From Pseudolysinimonas_A sp039912695 (GTDB lineage Bacteria > Actinomycetota > Actinomycetes > Actinomycetales > Microbacteriaceae), in assembly GCF_039912695.1 (NCBI RefSeq), contig NZ_JBDSPJ010000008.1:9054-73053 (forward strand): a DNA stretch of 64,000 bases, given 5' to 3'. Positions 41,385 to 49,942 of this stretch are shown here, in pieces. Both the position numbers and the translations under genes were made by a program. Under the pieces are notes generated by a model. It worked only from the letters and a program-made list of their open reading frames with translations, was not told the DNA's origin and did not search any database. Position 1 is the first letter of the stretch, and each line of letters begins with the position of its first letter.

Positions 41385-42556
41385 GAGCTGGCCGCACCAA
41401 GCGGGTGATCATCGCCACGCGCATCTTCGGGCCCGAAGTGTCGGCGGCGTCGGCAATCCTGCGCATCTGGGCCGAGGAGTTCCGCGCCCGCGGGTGGCAG
41501 GTGACGGTGCTGACCGCGAAGCCCCCGAAGGGCGCCCTGATCGATGACCCGACCGGCATCGAGGTGCGCCGCGCCCCGGTGAAGCGCGACAAACAGCTGT
41601 ACGTACGCGGCTATTTGAGCTATCTGAGCTTCGACGTGCCGCTCGCGTTCCGACTGCTGTTCGCCCGCCGGGCCGACCTCTACATCGTCGAGCCACCGCC
41701 GACGACGGTCGCCGTAGTGCGGGTGCTCGCCGCCCTCAAGCGCTCGCCCTACGTCGTGCGCGCCGCTGACTACTGGACCGAGGCTGCCGAGCTGGTGACC
41801 GGCAACAGATTCGTCATCGGCACGCTGCGCCGCGTGGAGGCCTGGGGTCTGCGCGGGGCGCGGATGCTGTTCGCCGCCCACCAGCCGCTCATCGACAGGT
41901 TGCGCGCGGTCGGCATTGCGACGCCTGCCGTGCCGATCGGCTTCGGGGCGGACACCACCCACTTCCGCTACGACGACCAACCGGCGCCCGAGCCTCCCGT
42001 CTTCGTCTACGGCGGCACCTACTCCGAATGGCACGGGCCGGGCATTTTCGTCGACGCCATGCCCGCCGTGCTCGAACAGCACCCCGGCGCCCGACTCGTC
42101 TACTACGGCAACGGCGAAGAACGCGAGGCGATGCAGGCCCGGGCCCGCGAACTCGGGATCGAGGCATCCGTCGAGTTCAACGCACCGATACCGCCGGCGG
42201 CGCTCTCGCCGATCCTCGCGGGGGCGACCGCCTCGGTCGCGAGCTTGGCACCCGTCCCGCCGAACGACTACGCGCTTGCGACGAAGGTTTACTCTTCGCT
42301 CGCGGCGGGATGTCCGGTGATTTATGCGGGACGCGGACCGACGGTCGAATTTCTCAACGACTCCCAGCACCCGCACGCGGGCGTTGCGGTCGCCTACGAC
42401 ATCGTGGCGGTGGCGGCCGCCATGAATGCGGCAGCCGCATCCCCACTACCGCCGAAGGCTCGCGCGGAGCTGGCTGCCTGGTCGGCTCGCGAGTACTCGC
42501 TCGCCGCGATCGCGGAGCGAGTCGTCAGCGAGAGCCTGGCGATCATCGGCCGATAG
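41381..42556 (+). CDS. Glycosyltransferase family 4 (WbuB-like)
   Basis: 391 residues. 'IFGPEVSAASAILRIWAEEFRARGWQ' is the N-terminal pattern of WbuB/WcaL-type GT4 enzymes, followed by a hydrophobic 'SYLSFDVPLAFRLLFARRADL' region. The donor half has 'FVYGGTYSEWHGPGIFVDA' near 210 and 'YALATKVYSSLAAGCPVIYAG' near 300. WbuB-like enzymes often transfer N-acetylated 6-deoxy or uronic sugars; the exact donor is not readable. It is coupled to the upstream glycosyltransferase and 55 bp before the wbpA-like gene. Confidence 0.82.
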   Translation: MRAGRTKRVIIATRIFGPEVSAASAILRIWAEEFRARGWQVTVLTAKPPKGALIDDPTGIEVRRAPVKRDKQLYVRGYLSYLSFDVPLAFRLLFARRADLYIVEPPPTTVAVVRVLAALKRSPYVVRAADYWTEAAELVTGNRFVIGTLRRVEAWGLRGARMLFAAHQPLIDRLRAVGIATPAVPIGFGADTTHFRYDDQPAPEPPVFVYGGTYSEWHGPGIFVDAMPAVLEQHPGARLVYYGNGEEREAMQARARELGIEASVEFNAPIPPAALSPILAGATASVASLAPVPPNDYALATKVYSSLAAGCPVIYAGRGPTVEFLNDSQHPHAGVAVAYDIVAVAAAMNAAAASPLPPKARAELAAWSAREYSLAAIAERVVSESLAIIGR

Positions 42557-42573
42557 TCGACGCCGTGCGCACG

Positions 42574-42579
42574 TAGAAT
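42574..42579 (+). promoter_or_regulatory. -10 box TAGAAT before the wbpA-like gene
   Basis: TAGAAT lies 32 nt before GTG 42612; the leader contains CTGGAG at Shine-Dalgarno distance. This is a leadered promoter. Confidence 0.45.
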
Positions 42580-42611
42580 CGAACCCGCTCAACCACCCTG
42601 GAGACATTCCT

Positions 42612-43910
42612 GTGAAGATCGCCGTCATCGCCCTTGGCAAGATCGGCCTCCCGCTCGCCGTGCAGTTCGCCAGCAAGGGTCACGATGTCGTCGGCGTCGA
42701 CGTCTCGCAGCGCACGGTCGATCTCGTCAACCAGGGCGTCGAGCCCTTCCCCGGCGAAGCCCACCTCCAGGAGAAGCTCGCAGAGCTCATTCCGGCCGGC
42801 CGCCTGCGCGCGACGACCGATTACGCCGACGCAGTTCCCGGTGCGGACGCCGTCGTGCTCGTCGTCCCGCTGTTCGTCGACGAGGAGACCGCCGAGCCCC
42901 AGTTCGACTGGATGGATGCCGCGACCCGATCGCTCGGCGCGGTCCTGACTGCCGGCACGCTCGTCTCCTACGAGACGACGCTGCCGGTCGGCATCACGCG
43001 CTCCCGCTGGAAGCCGATGCTCGAAGAGGCGTCGGGACTCACCGAGGGCGTGGACTTTGACCTCGTGTTTTCCCCGGAGCGCGTGCTCACCGGCCGGGTT
43101 TTCGCCGACCTCCGGAAGTATCCGAAGCTCGTCGGCGGGCTGAGCGAGGGTGGAGCTGCGAAGGCGGTGAAGTTCTACGAGGCGGTGCTCGACTTCGACG
43201 AGCGCCCCGACCTCGCGCGCCCGAACGGTGTCTGGGATCTCGGCAGCGCCGAGGCCGCTGAACTCGCGAAGCTCGCCGAGACGACCTACCGCGATGTCAA
43301 CATCGGCCTTGCCAATCAGTTTGCCCGCTACGCATCGACGGCGGGTATCGACGTCTACCAGGTGATCGAAGCCTCGAACTCGCAGCCGTACTCGCACATC
43401 CATCAGCCCGGCATTGCCGTCGGCGGCCATTGCATCCCGGTCTATCCGCGCCTCTACCTCTGGACCGACCCGGAGGCGACGGTGGTGTCAGCCGCTCGCG
43501 CCGCGAACGCCGGGATGCCGGAATACACGATCGGCCTTCTCGAGGGCGCCTACGGCGACCTTGCTGGCGCGAAGGTGGTTGTGCTGGGAGCCGCCTACCG
43601 CGGCGGCGTCAAGGAGACGGCGTTCTCCGGAGTCTTCGGCGCGGTCGCCGCGCTGAACGCGCGAGGTGCTGTGACGGTCGTGCACGACCCGCTCTACGAC
43701 GACGACGAGCTGACCCGCCTCGGATTCACCCCGTACCACCTCGGCGAACCTGCCGACGCGGTCGTGGTGCAGGCCGACCACGACGAATACCGGTCACTGG
43801 GCCCCGACGATCTGCCCGGAATCGCGGCGTTCATCGATGGCCGCCGCATCTCGTCGGCGGACCGGTGGCCCGGGATTGCCTATCGCGTAATCGGGAAAGC
43901 CACGAGCTGA
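42612..43910 (+). CDS. wbpA: UDP-N-acetylhexosamine 6-dehydrogenase (WbpA/WecC-like)
   Basis: 432 residues starting at GTG 42612. The NAD-binding 'VIALGKIGLPLAVQFA', 'VLVVPLFVDE', the catalytic lysine region 'AELAKLAETTYRDVN' (K220) and the nucleophile C274 in 'GIAVGGHCIPVYP' are the landmarks of UDP-sugar 6-dehydrogenases. It oxidises UDP-GlcNAc (WbpA) or UDP-ManNAc (WecC) to the uronic acid. The presence of WbpB, E, D and I homologues favours WbpA. The class II glutaminase-WbpG fusion follows 116 bp later, so its product may also be amidated. Confidence 0.88.
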   Translation: MKIAVIALGKIGLPLAVQFASKGHDVVGVDVSQRTVDLVNQGVEPFPGEAHLQEKLAELIPAGRLRATTDYADAVPGADAVVLVVPLFVDEETAEPQFDWMDAATRSLGAVLTAGTLVSYETTLPVGITRSRWKPMLEEASGLTEGVDFDLVFSPERVLTGRVFADLRKYPKLVGGLSEGGAAKAVKFYEAVLDFDERPDLARPNGVWDLGSAEAAELAKLAETTYRDVNIGLANQFARYASTAGIDVYQVIEASNSQPYSHIHQPGIAVGGHCIPVYPRLYLWTDPEATVVSAARAANAGMPEYTIGLLEGAYGDLAGAKVVVLGAAYRGGVKETAFSGVFGAVAALNARGAVTVVHDPLYDDDELTRLGFTPYHLGEPADAVVVQADHDEYRSLGPDDLPGIAAFIDGRRISSADRWPGIAYRVIGKATS

Positions 43911-44026
43911 CGCTCGGCCACGACCCGTGCCCGGCTCGCACCCGGTCCGCATGGCATCATTGAAGATCTGCGAGCCTGCCCACCGCCGTCGTGCGGCGGG
44001 CTCCCCCCGGATCGGAGAACCAACTC

Positions 44027-45877
44027 GTGTGCGGAATCTTTGGCTTCATCGGCACCGACGCCCTCGACTCCGCCTCGGCGAAAACCCTCGTCAAACACGC
44101 GCAGCAACGCGGCCGTGACTCGAGCGGCATGGTGATCCGTGAGGCGGACGGCTTCCATGCCTACCGCGCGGACTACCAAATTGACTGGCTACTCAAGCGC
44201 ATCCCCCCGCTCGGCAACCTCTTCTTCGGCCACAGCCGACTGGTCACCAACGGCACCGGCGATAATCAGCCCGTACTTCGCGAGCAGATTATGGTGCTGC
44301 ACAACGGCATCGTCGTCAATGAGGAGGCGGTCTGGAAATTGCTGGGCAAGTCGCCTCAGCTCACGGTCGACACGGAAGTCATCCCGGCCATCATTGCGTC
44401 GCACCTCGAAGCGGGCGGGACTGTTGAGTCGGCGGCCGAACGGGTGCTCAGCGTCACCGAGGGCGTTGTAGCCTGCGCCGCTCTGGTTCCGCATCTCGGC
44501 AAGCTCTTGCTGTTCTCGAACAACGGCAGTCTCTACGTCGGCGACAAGAGCGGAGGAACTGTCTTCTCGTCCGAGAGCTACCCGCTGAGGGAGATCGGCG
44601 CCGAGAACATTCGCCAGATCAAGGGCGGTGAGGCCGTCGTGCTCGACGTGCCGGCCCAGGATGATGCGATCAGCATCACGGAGTGGACCAGCCGCTCCAT
44701 CGACCTCGTCCCGGGCCTGGGTATGTCGGCGCAGGAGGAGGCTCTTCTGCAATACCCGAAGCCGAACTTCCGGCGTTGCACGCGCTGCATCCTCCCCGAG
44801 ACAATGCCGTTCATCAAGTTCGACGATCAAGGCGTTTGCAACTACTGCCTCACCTACAAGCCGCGTAACCACCCACGTCCGAAAGAGGAGCTTTTCGAGC
44901 TGATCAAGCCCTTCCGGCGCGCGAAGGGCGACGAGGTGCTTGTGCCGTTCTCGGGCGGTCGCGACAGCTCCTACGGCCTGCACCTCATCGTGAAAGAGCT
45001 TGAGTTGCGGCCGGTGACCTACACCTACGACTGGGGAATGGTGACCGACCTCGGGCGCCGAAACGTCAGCCGCATGTCGGCCAAGCTAGGCGTGGAGAAC
45101 ATCATCGTCGCGGCCGACATCACCAAGAAGCGCGACTACATCCGTCGCAACCTGGAAGCCTGGCTGAAAGCTCCGAACCTCGGGATGCTGAGCGTTCTCA
45201 CGGCAGGCGACAAGCACTTCTTCCGCCACATCGAGACCCTGAAGCGCCAGACCGGCGTCACCCTCAACCTCTGGGGGATCAATCCGCTCGAGGTCACGCA
45301 CTTCAAGTCCGGCTTTCTCGGCGTTCCTCCTGATTTCGAGGAAGAACGGGTCTACAGCCACGGCGCCATGAAGCAGTTGCGCTACCAGTCGCTGCGTCTC
45401 AAGGCGATGACGCGCAGTCTCGGCTACTTCAACAGGTCGATCCCCGACACGCTCTTGGGTGAGTATTACCGCAGCTTCACCACGAAGTCGGACTACTTCC
45501 ACATTTTCGACTATTGGCGCTGGGACGAGAAGCAGATCGAAGAGACCCTCGACTCCGAGTACGACTGGGAGCACGCGCCCGACACCCAGACCACCTGGCG
45601 CATCGGCGACGGTACCGCGGCGTTCTACAACTACGCGTACTACACGATCGCAGGATTCAGCGAGCACGATACGTTTCGCAGCAACCAGGTGCGCGAGGGT
45701 GACATCACCCGCGACGAGGCGCTCCGACTGGTTGAGGAGGAGAACACCCCGCGGTACCCGAACCTGAAGTGGTACCTCGACGTGGTCGGGGTGGACTTCG
45801 CCTACGCGATCAACACCATCAATCGCACGCCCAAGCTCTACCGACAGGATCCGTCGCGAGCTGACGTCACGGCCTGA
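44027..45877 (+). CDS. Class II glutaminase fused to a WbpG-like PP-loop amidotransferase
   Basis: 616 residues. GTG 44027 makes Cys2 the N-terminal nucleophile after Met removal ('CGIFGFIG'). The Ntn glutaminase (1-230) also has 'QRGRDSSGM' (28-35), 'GHSRLVTNGTGDNQPV' (68-83), 'LHNGIVVN' (91-98) and 'VDTEVI', all as in GlmS/AsnB. The C-terminal part starts with CxxC...CxxC (251/254, 271/274), then the PP-loop 'PFSGGRDSSYGLHL' (307-320), as in WbpG rather than in asparagine synthetase. It would therefore supply its own ammonia and need no HisH/HisF. The product could be an acetamidino sugar, or, since a uronate-forming dehydrogenase precedes it, a uronamide. An RBS (CGGAGAA) lies 9 nt upstream. 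Confidence 0.9.
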   Translation: MCGIFGFIGTDALDSASAKTLVKHAQQRGRDSSGMVIREADGFHAYRADYQIDWLLKRIPPLGNLFFGHSRLVTNGTGDNQPVLREQIMVLHNGIVVNEEAVWKLLGKSPQLTVDTEVIPAIIASHLEAGGTVESAAERVLSVTEGVVACAALVPHLGKLLLFSNNGSLYVGDKSGGTVFSSESYPLREIGAENIRQIKGGEAVVLDVPAQDDAISITEWTSRSIDLVPGLGMSAQEEALLQYPKPNFRRCTRCILPETMPFIKFDDQGVCNYCLTYKPRNHPRPKEELFELIKPFRRAKGDEVLVPFSGGRDSSYGLHLIVKELELRPVTYTYDWGMVTDLGRRNVSRMSAKLGVENIIVAADITKKRDYIRRNLEAWLKAPNLGMLSVLTAGDKHFFRHIETLKRQTGVTLNLWGINPLEVTHFKSGFLGVPPDFEEERVYSHGAMKQLRYQSLRLKAMTRSLGYFNRSIPDTLLGEYYRSFTTKSDYFHIFDYWRWDEKQIEETLDSEYDWEHAPDTQTTWRIGDGTAAFYNYAYYTIAGFSEHDTFRSNQVREGDITRDEALRLVEEENTPRYPNLKWYLDVVGVDFAYAINTINRTPKLYRQDPSRADVTA

Positions 45878-45890
45878 CCCCCCGCAAGGC

Positions 45891-47504
45891 TCAGGCTCGG
45901 GCTGCAGCCTTCGGCTTCGGTGCCCTCGACTTCACCGGCGACTTAGACGGCGATGTCAATCTCGGTGGCGTGGTCGCGAGGTCAAGACTCGGCCGTCGCG
46001 CCACCGGCCAGAGCACCGCGAGCAATCCTGCGAAGGCGAGGGCGCCGAGTACCCAGACCGCGGTGGGTCCGACCGGGAGGCCCGTCCACCACCACTCGGA
46101 TCCGGCATCCAGGTTCGCGCCCTGCTGGTCGGCCCCCGTGACATAGCGACGGATGTTGACCTGAAGCGCCACGAAGTTCGCACCGGCGATCGCGGCGAAT
46201 ATCGTGAAGGTTTGAATCCTGCTGAACACCAGCTCGCGGCCGCGCGGCATCGTCGTCAGCAAAAGCGAGAGCAGCAGGATCAGGGGCAACAGATAGCGGG
46301 GCTGCAGCGCTTGGCCGACTCTGGTGCCGCCGACGGTGAGGACGTAGACCGGCAGCACGATCAGAACTACAAGCACCCCGAGGATGCTGATCGCCTTGCG
46401 CCACTCGAGGCGCCCGAGGCCCGCGAAGGCCACGACGATGAACGCCGCCGCTCCCGCCCAGGGCACGATGGCGGGGAATCCGGTATCGAACCAGCCGAGA
46501 GCCCAGGTGCCCCAGACACCGGTCCAGAGGTACGGCAGCATCAGCAGGTTGTAGGCCCCGAGAGCGAAACCTGTGAGTGGAACATCAGCCGGGATGCCGA
46601 CGACAACGCCACCGGGACCCGCGAAGGCTTGCCCGCTGGTGAACCCGATCGCGCCCACGCCCGACTGGCCGGCCGTCACGAAGAATAGGACCGCGATCAC
46701 TATGCCCACAACGGGCAGGATCGCCCGCGTCGCCCAGGAACGGGTGAGACCGAACGACAGTACCGCGGCCGTCACGCTCGCCCCGACCACGTAGACGCCC
46801 GCGTCACCTCGAGCGCCCGACGCCATGATCACGCCGACCAAGTAGAGGGCACCGAGCGCCCACCGCCGACGCCCCGCGGTCTCGAACCAGCCCAGCAGCG
46901 CCAGGAAAGCCGTTCCGACGCCCATGATCGCCCAGCTGCTCGGGTTGTTGGACGGGATCAGGAAGATTCCGAGCGGTATCACGGCGACCAGCCAGCCCCA
47001 CAGCAACGTGCGTCGCCGAGAAGTCGACAACAGTCCCGCGAGCGCCGTCGCCAGTGCGACAAAGAGAGCCGCGTTCACAAGTCGCATGGTGAGAGCACTC
47101 ACCTGGATGTCGGGCCCGGCGAACAGGTGCATCACGGAGTAGTAGACCGGCGGGTACTCCCCTGCGAAGTTGCCGCGGTTGGTCTCGTAGCTCCCTCGCG
47201 CGTTCAGTTGCTCGAACTGACAGGCGGCACTGACATCCTGATGTCCGGCGTAGCAGGTGACCCCCGCGAATGCGACGTCGAGCTTGCGATGATCGCTATC
47301 CGTACCTGGCTGGCACTCGGCGTTCCCGCCGTCGGCACACCAGATACTGACCAAGTGGTAGTCGTCGTCGGGGGCGGCCCCGATCGGCGAGGCGAAAGCC
47401 CAGGCCGAGAGCGCAAGGAACGCGAAAACGGGGGCGAGGTGGATCAGCCGGATGCGTCTCACGAAGCGGGTGAATCCACGGCCGGGGGTGGCCGAATCAG
47501 TCAT
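45891..47504 (-). CDS. DUF2142-family polytopic membrane protein (GT-C-like)
   Basis: 537 residues with about twelve hydrophobic helices. A first extracellular loop contains 'GAAPDDDYHLVSIWC' and several cysteines; the aspartates right after helix 1 are where GT-C glycosyltransferases keep their catalytic acid. It ends in a Lys/Pro/Ala-rich cytoplasmic tail. It is encoded with a DUF2304 protein and a GT2 polyprenyl-phosphate sugar synthase with overlapping ends. In such sets the GT2 loads a sugar on polyprenyl phosphate and the membrane protein uses it on the outer face. That role is inferred from the neighbours. Confidence 0.75.
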   Translation of the reverse strand: MTDSATPGRGFTRFVRRIRLIHLAPVFAFLALSAWAFASPIGAAPDDDYHLVSIWCADGGNAECQPGTDSDHRKLDVAFAGVTCYAGHQDVSAACQFEQLNARGSYETNRGNFAGEYPPVYYSVMHLFAGPDIQVSALTMRLVNAALFVALATALAGLLSTSRRRTLLWGWLVAVIPLGIFLIPSNNPSSWAIMGVGTAFLALLGWFETAGRRRWALGALYLVGVIMASGARGDAGVYVVGASVTAAVLSFGLTRSWATRAILPVVGIVIAVLFFVTAGQSGVGAIGFTSGQAFAGPGGVVVGIPADVPLTGFALGAYNLLMLPYLWTGVWGTWALGWFDTGFPAIVPWAGAAAFIVVAFAGLGRLEWRKAISILGVLVVLIVLPVYVLTVGGTRVGQALQPRYLLPLILLLSLLLTTMPRGRELVFSRIQTFTIFAAIAGANFVALQVNIRRYVTGADQQGANLDAGSEWWWTGLPVGPTAVWVLGALAFAGLLAVLWPVARRPSLDLATTPPRLTSPSKSPVKSRAPKPKAAARA

Positions 47505-47838
47505 CGATGGATCGCCGCTTCTCTAACTCGAGGGCCAGTTTCTGAACTGTCTTGCGCAACTCGTCGCGCGTCCTCGCGACCTCAAGGCTCACCTGCATGA
47601 GCAAGAGGAATAACACGAAGAACGCCCCGACGAAGAGCAGGTTGATCGGCTGGGAGATGCCGAAGAAAATGGCGATGGTGTCGAGCAAGCCCGGCCACGC
47701 CGAGAGCACGATCGCCACGACCGAAGCGGCGAGCCAGATCACGGCGTATTTCTCGGGCAACACGTAGGAGCGCAGCAGCACGATGACGACGATCAGCAGA
47801 ACCGCCGCCATTGCAATAGCGAGAATCTGAGGGGTCAC
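47497..47838 (-). CDS. DUF2304-family small membrane protein
   Basis: 113 residues with three hydrophobic helices: an N-terminal one, 'YAVIWLAASVVAIVLSAWP', and 'INLLFVGAFFVLFLLLMQVS'. A charged coiled tail ('RTRDELRKTVQKLALELEKR') follows. DUF2304 proteins regularly sit next to polyprenyl-phosphate glycosyltransferase genes and are thought to assist them or flip their product. Start GTG 47838 overlaps the GT2 stop (GTGA) and its end overlaps the DUF2142 start by 8 bp. Confidence 0.85.
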   Translation of the reverse strand: MTPQILAIAMAAVLLIVVIVLLRSYVLPEKYAVIWLAASVVAIVLSAWPGLLDTIAIFFGISQPINLLFVGAFFVLFLLLMQVSLEVARTRDELRKTVQKLALELEKRRSIDD

Positions 47839-48581
47839 GCGACGGACTTCCCGGCGGTACGCCTTCGGAGTTCACGCAACTGCGGCGGCACGCTGCGGAA
47901 ACTCGCCAGCACGAGGATGAACATGATTCGTCCGGTGTAGCCAATTGAGCGGAAAACCGACTGCGACGGAACTCCGCCCGCCCGCTGGTTCATCCCGACC
48001 GGGATCTCCGCGACGCTGAGTCCCTGGCGAGTAGCGAGAACAATCGATTCAACAGTGTCGCCGAGCCACTCGATGGGATAGTGCTCAGCGAAGACGGCGA
48101 GTGCGCGCGGTCCGGCGATCCTGAAGCCACTCGAGGCGTCGGTGATCCGAGTACGGGCGTACAGAGACACGACCCGTGCAATCAGGTGGTGAACGCCCCG
48201 TCGCGCCGCAGACGACTTGAAAGCGTCGCCCCCTGGCGCATACCTGCTGCCGATGACGATGTCGGCGTTGGCCGTAGCGGCGATCAGTTCGGCGATGTGC
48301 TCAGGGCGGTGCTGGCCGTCGCCATCGAATTGGATGACGGCGTCGTACCCGTTGGCGGCGGCGTATTTGAACGCGGTTCCCATCGCCGCGCCGACCCCGA
48401 GGTTGATCGCATGCGAGAGCACGTGCGCGCCGGTCGCGTGCGCGATGCGCGCCGTATCGTCACGCGAACCGTCGTCAACGACCACGGTATCCGCGAGGGG
48501 ATGCATCGCCGACAGGGAAGCGAGGACTTCACCGATAGCGTCCGCCTCGTTGAGCGCGGGGATCGCAACGAGAACCCTCAT
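47835..48581 (-). CDS. Family 2 glycosyltransferase, polyprenyl-phosphate sugar synthase type
   Basis: 248 residues. 'VLVAIPALNEADAIGEVLASL', 'VVVDDGSRDDTARIA', 'INLGVGAAMGTAFKYA' and 'VIQFDGDGQHRPEHI' are the DPM1/GtrB-type GT-A motifs, and 'DASSGFRIAGPRAL' is typical of the polyprenol-phosphate branch. It lacks the large C-terminal membrane helices of GtrB, which may explain the separate DUF2304 partner. It would make polyprenyl-phosphate-sugar at the inner face. First gene of the three-gene operon to 45891, with TAGGCT 8 nt before its ATG. Confidence 0.88.
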   Translation of the reverse strand: MRVLVAIPALNEADAIGEVLASLSAMHPLADTVVVDDGSRDDTARIAHATGAHVLSHAINLGVGAAMGTAFKYAAANGYDAVIQFDGDGQHRPEHIAELIAATANADIVIGSRYAPGGDAFKSSAARRGVHHLIARVVSLYARTRITDASSGFRIAGPRALAVFAEHYPIEWLGDTVESIVLATRQGLSVAEIPVGMNQRAGGVPSQSVFRSIGYTGRIMFILVLASFRSVPPQLRELRRRTAGKSVA

Positions 48582-48589
48582 GGCTATCG

Positions 48590-48595
48590 AGCCTA
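48590..48595 (-). promoter_or_regulatory. -10 box TAGGCT, 8 nt before ATG 48581 (leaderless)
   Basis: Minus strand: TAGGCT, CGATAGCC, then ATG. It overlaps the stop region of the upstream gene, whose coding sequence ends at 48593. Confidence 0.5.
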
Positions 48596-49942
48596 CCCGC
48601 CGAGCCGATTCGCCACGCGCCTCAGGACGTCGCGGACACCCGAGTGCCGCAGGTGATGCCAGGTCATCCTGGCGTCGTAGAGCGGACCCGACATTCGACG
48701 GCCCCTTCCCGATCCCGCGCCCATCGCATCCCGATCACCCGCATAGTCGACCGCATGGTGCGGGTCGGCGACGAATGCCCGCAGCGGCTCGAGCACGATG
48801 GGCCAGGTGAAGCGCTCACGCACGCGTGCGACATTCTTGCGATAAACGGCTGCCCGAACCGGGTCGAGCACCTCGGTGATCGCGGCCGCGAGCGCCGTGA
48901 CATCGTCGCCCGGCACGACCACGCCGAGCCCCTCCTCGCGCACGAGATCGGCAAACCCGTCGCCGTCGGTCACGACCATCGGCAGGCCCGCCCACAGGTA
49001 GTCGAGGATGCGGGTGCGGAACGCGAACGTCGTTTCGAGGTGGATGTGGTGGGTGCTCACGCCAGCGTCGGCGTCGAGGAGGTATCCGGCCCGGTCCGCG
49101 TACGGGACCCAGGTGTCGTTGAACACCACCTTCGTGCCCTCGACCCCGAGTTCGCGAGCGAGGTCGAAAGACTCGCGCACGATGCCCATCTCGTCGACGC
49201 CCGGGTGGCGGGTGCCGAGGAAGAACAACCGGATGTCGTCCCGCTCCGCGGAGAGCTTCACGACCGCGCGGATGAGCGAGAGCGGATCGAACCAGCTGTA
49301 GACGCCGCCGCCCCAGATGAGGATCTTGGCACCGTCGTCGAAGCCGGTCACGACGCCGCGCAACGCCGAACCGGGAGCCGGGTCGACGGGGTCCAGTCCG
49401 AACGGCATGAGGTCGAGAAGTCCACGCAGGTCGGGATCGTCGGCATAGGTGGCCGGATTGATGCGACCGAGGGCAGCGAGATGGCCAAGGTAGAACAGGC
49501 GCTGGCGCTCGCTTGCACACACAACGAAGTCGACCCGGCGGAGCTGGTCGTTGAGGGTGCTTCGCGCTGCGGCGACCCGCAGGTCCCAGGTCGCCCGCGG
49601 GAGTTCGCGGCCCTGCTCAAGCATTTCGAGGTGCATCGGGTCGTAGACGTCTGCCACCAGGTACCGGTCACTGCGCCGTAGCGACGGGAACTGGCTCATG
49701 CCGTAGCCCTGGAACAGCACGACCTCCGCCCAGCGCTCGTGCTTCCGGAACGCGCGGTCGTCGCCCGGCGATACGGCCACGAGCTCGAAGGGAGCATCGG
49801 GTCGTTCGGCGCGTGTGGTCGTGACGACTCGCACCTCGTGACCGTCCCCCTGCAGGGTGATCGCGGTGTTCCAGACCCGGATGGCAGGGCCGGCCATGCG
49901 CTCGCCGATCGGGTCGCCGGTGAGGATGAGCACGCGCGTCAT
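48593..49942 (-). CDS. Glycosyltransferase family 4
   Basis: 449 residues from ATG 49942, which overlaps the upstream GT2 stop (ATGA). 'ILTGDPIGERMAGPAIRVWN' opens the protein; 'AKILIWGGGVYSWFDPLSLIRAV' and 'LFFLGTRHPGVDEMG' form the donor-domain entry, and 'HIHLETTFAFRTRILDYLWAG' with 'LPMVVTDGDGFADLV' the nucleotide-sugar site. It is a GT-B retaining enzyme. The motif series is that of GT4 proteins from actinobacterial rhamnose-containing glycan loci; the donor is not known. Confidence 0.85.
   Translation of the reverse strand: MTRVLILTGDPIGERMAGPAIRVWNTAITLQGDGHEVRVVTTTRAERPDAPFELVAVSPGDDRAFRKHERWAEVVLFQGYGMSQFPSLRRSDRYLVADVYDPMHLEMLEQGRELPRATWDLRVAAARSTLNDQLRRVDFVVCASERQRLFYLGHLAALGRINPATYADDPDLRGLLDLMPFGLDPVDPAPGSALRGVVTGFDDGAKILIWGGGVYSWFDPLSLIRAVVKLSAERDDIRLFFLGTRHPGVDEMGIVRESFDLARELGVEGTKVVFNDTWVPYADRAGYLLDADAGVSTHHIHLETTFAFRTRILDYLWAGLPMVVTDGDGFADLVREEGLGVVVPGDDVTALAAAITEVLDPVRAAVYRKNVARVRERFTWPIVLEPLRAFVADPHHAVDYAGDRDAMGAGSGRGRRMSGPLYDARMTWHHLRHSGVRDVLRRVANRLGG

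Noticed and set aside
44027..45877. Asparagine synthetase (AsnB)
   Set aside because: The glutaminase half fits, but the C-terminal half has the CxxC...CxxC knuckle and SGGRDSS loop of WbpG-like proteins rather than asparagine-synthetase motifs.
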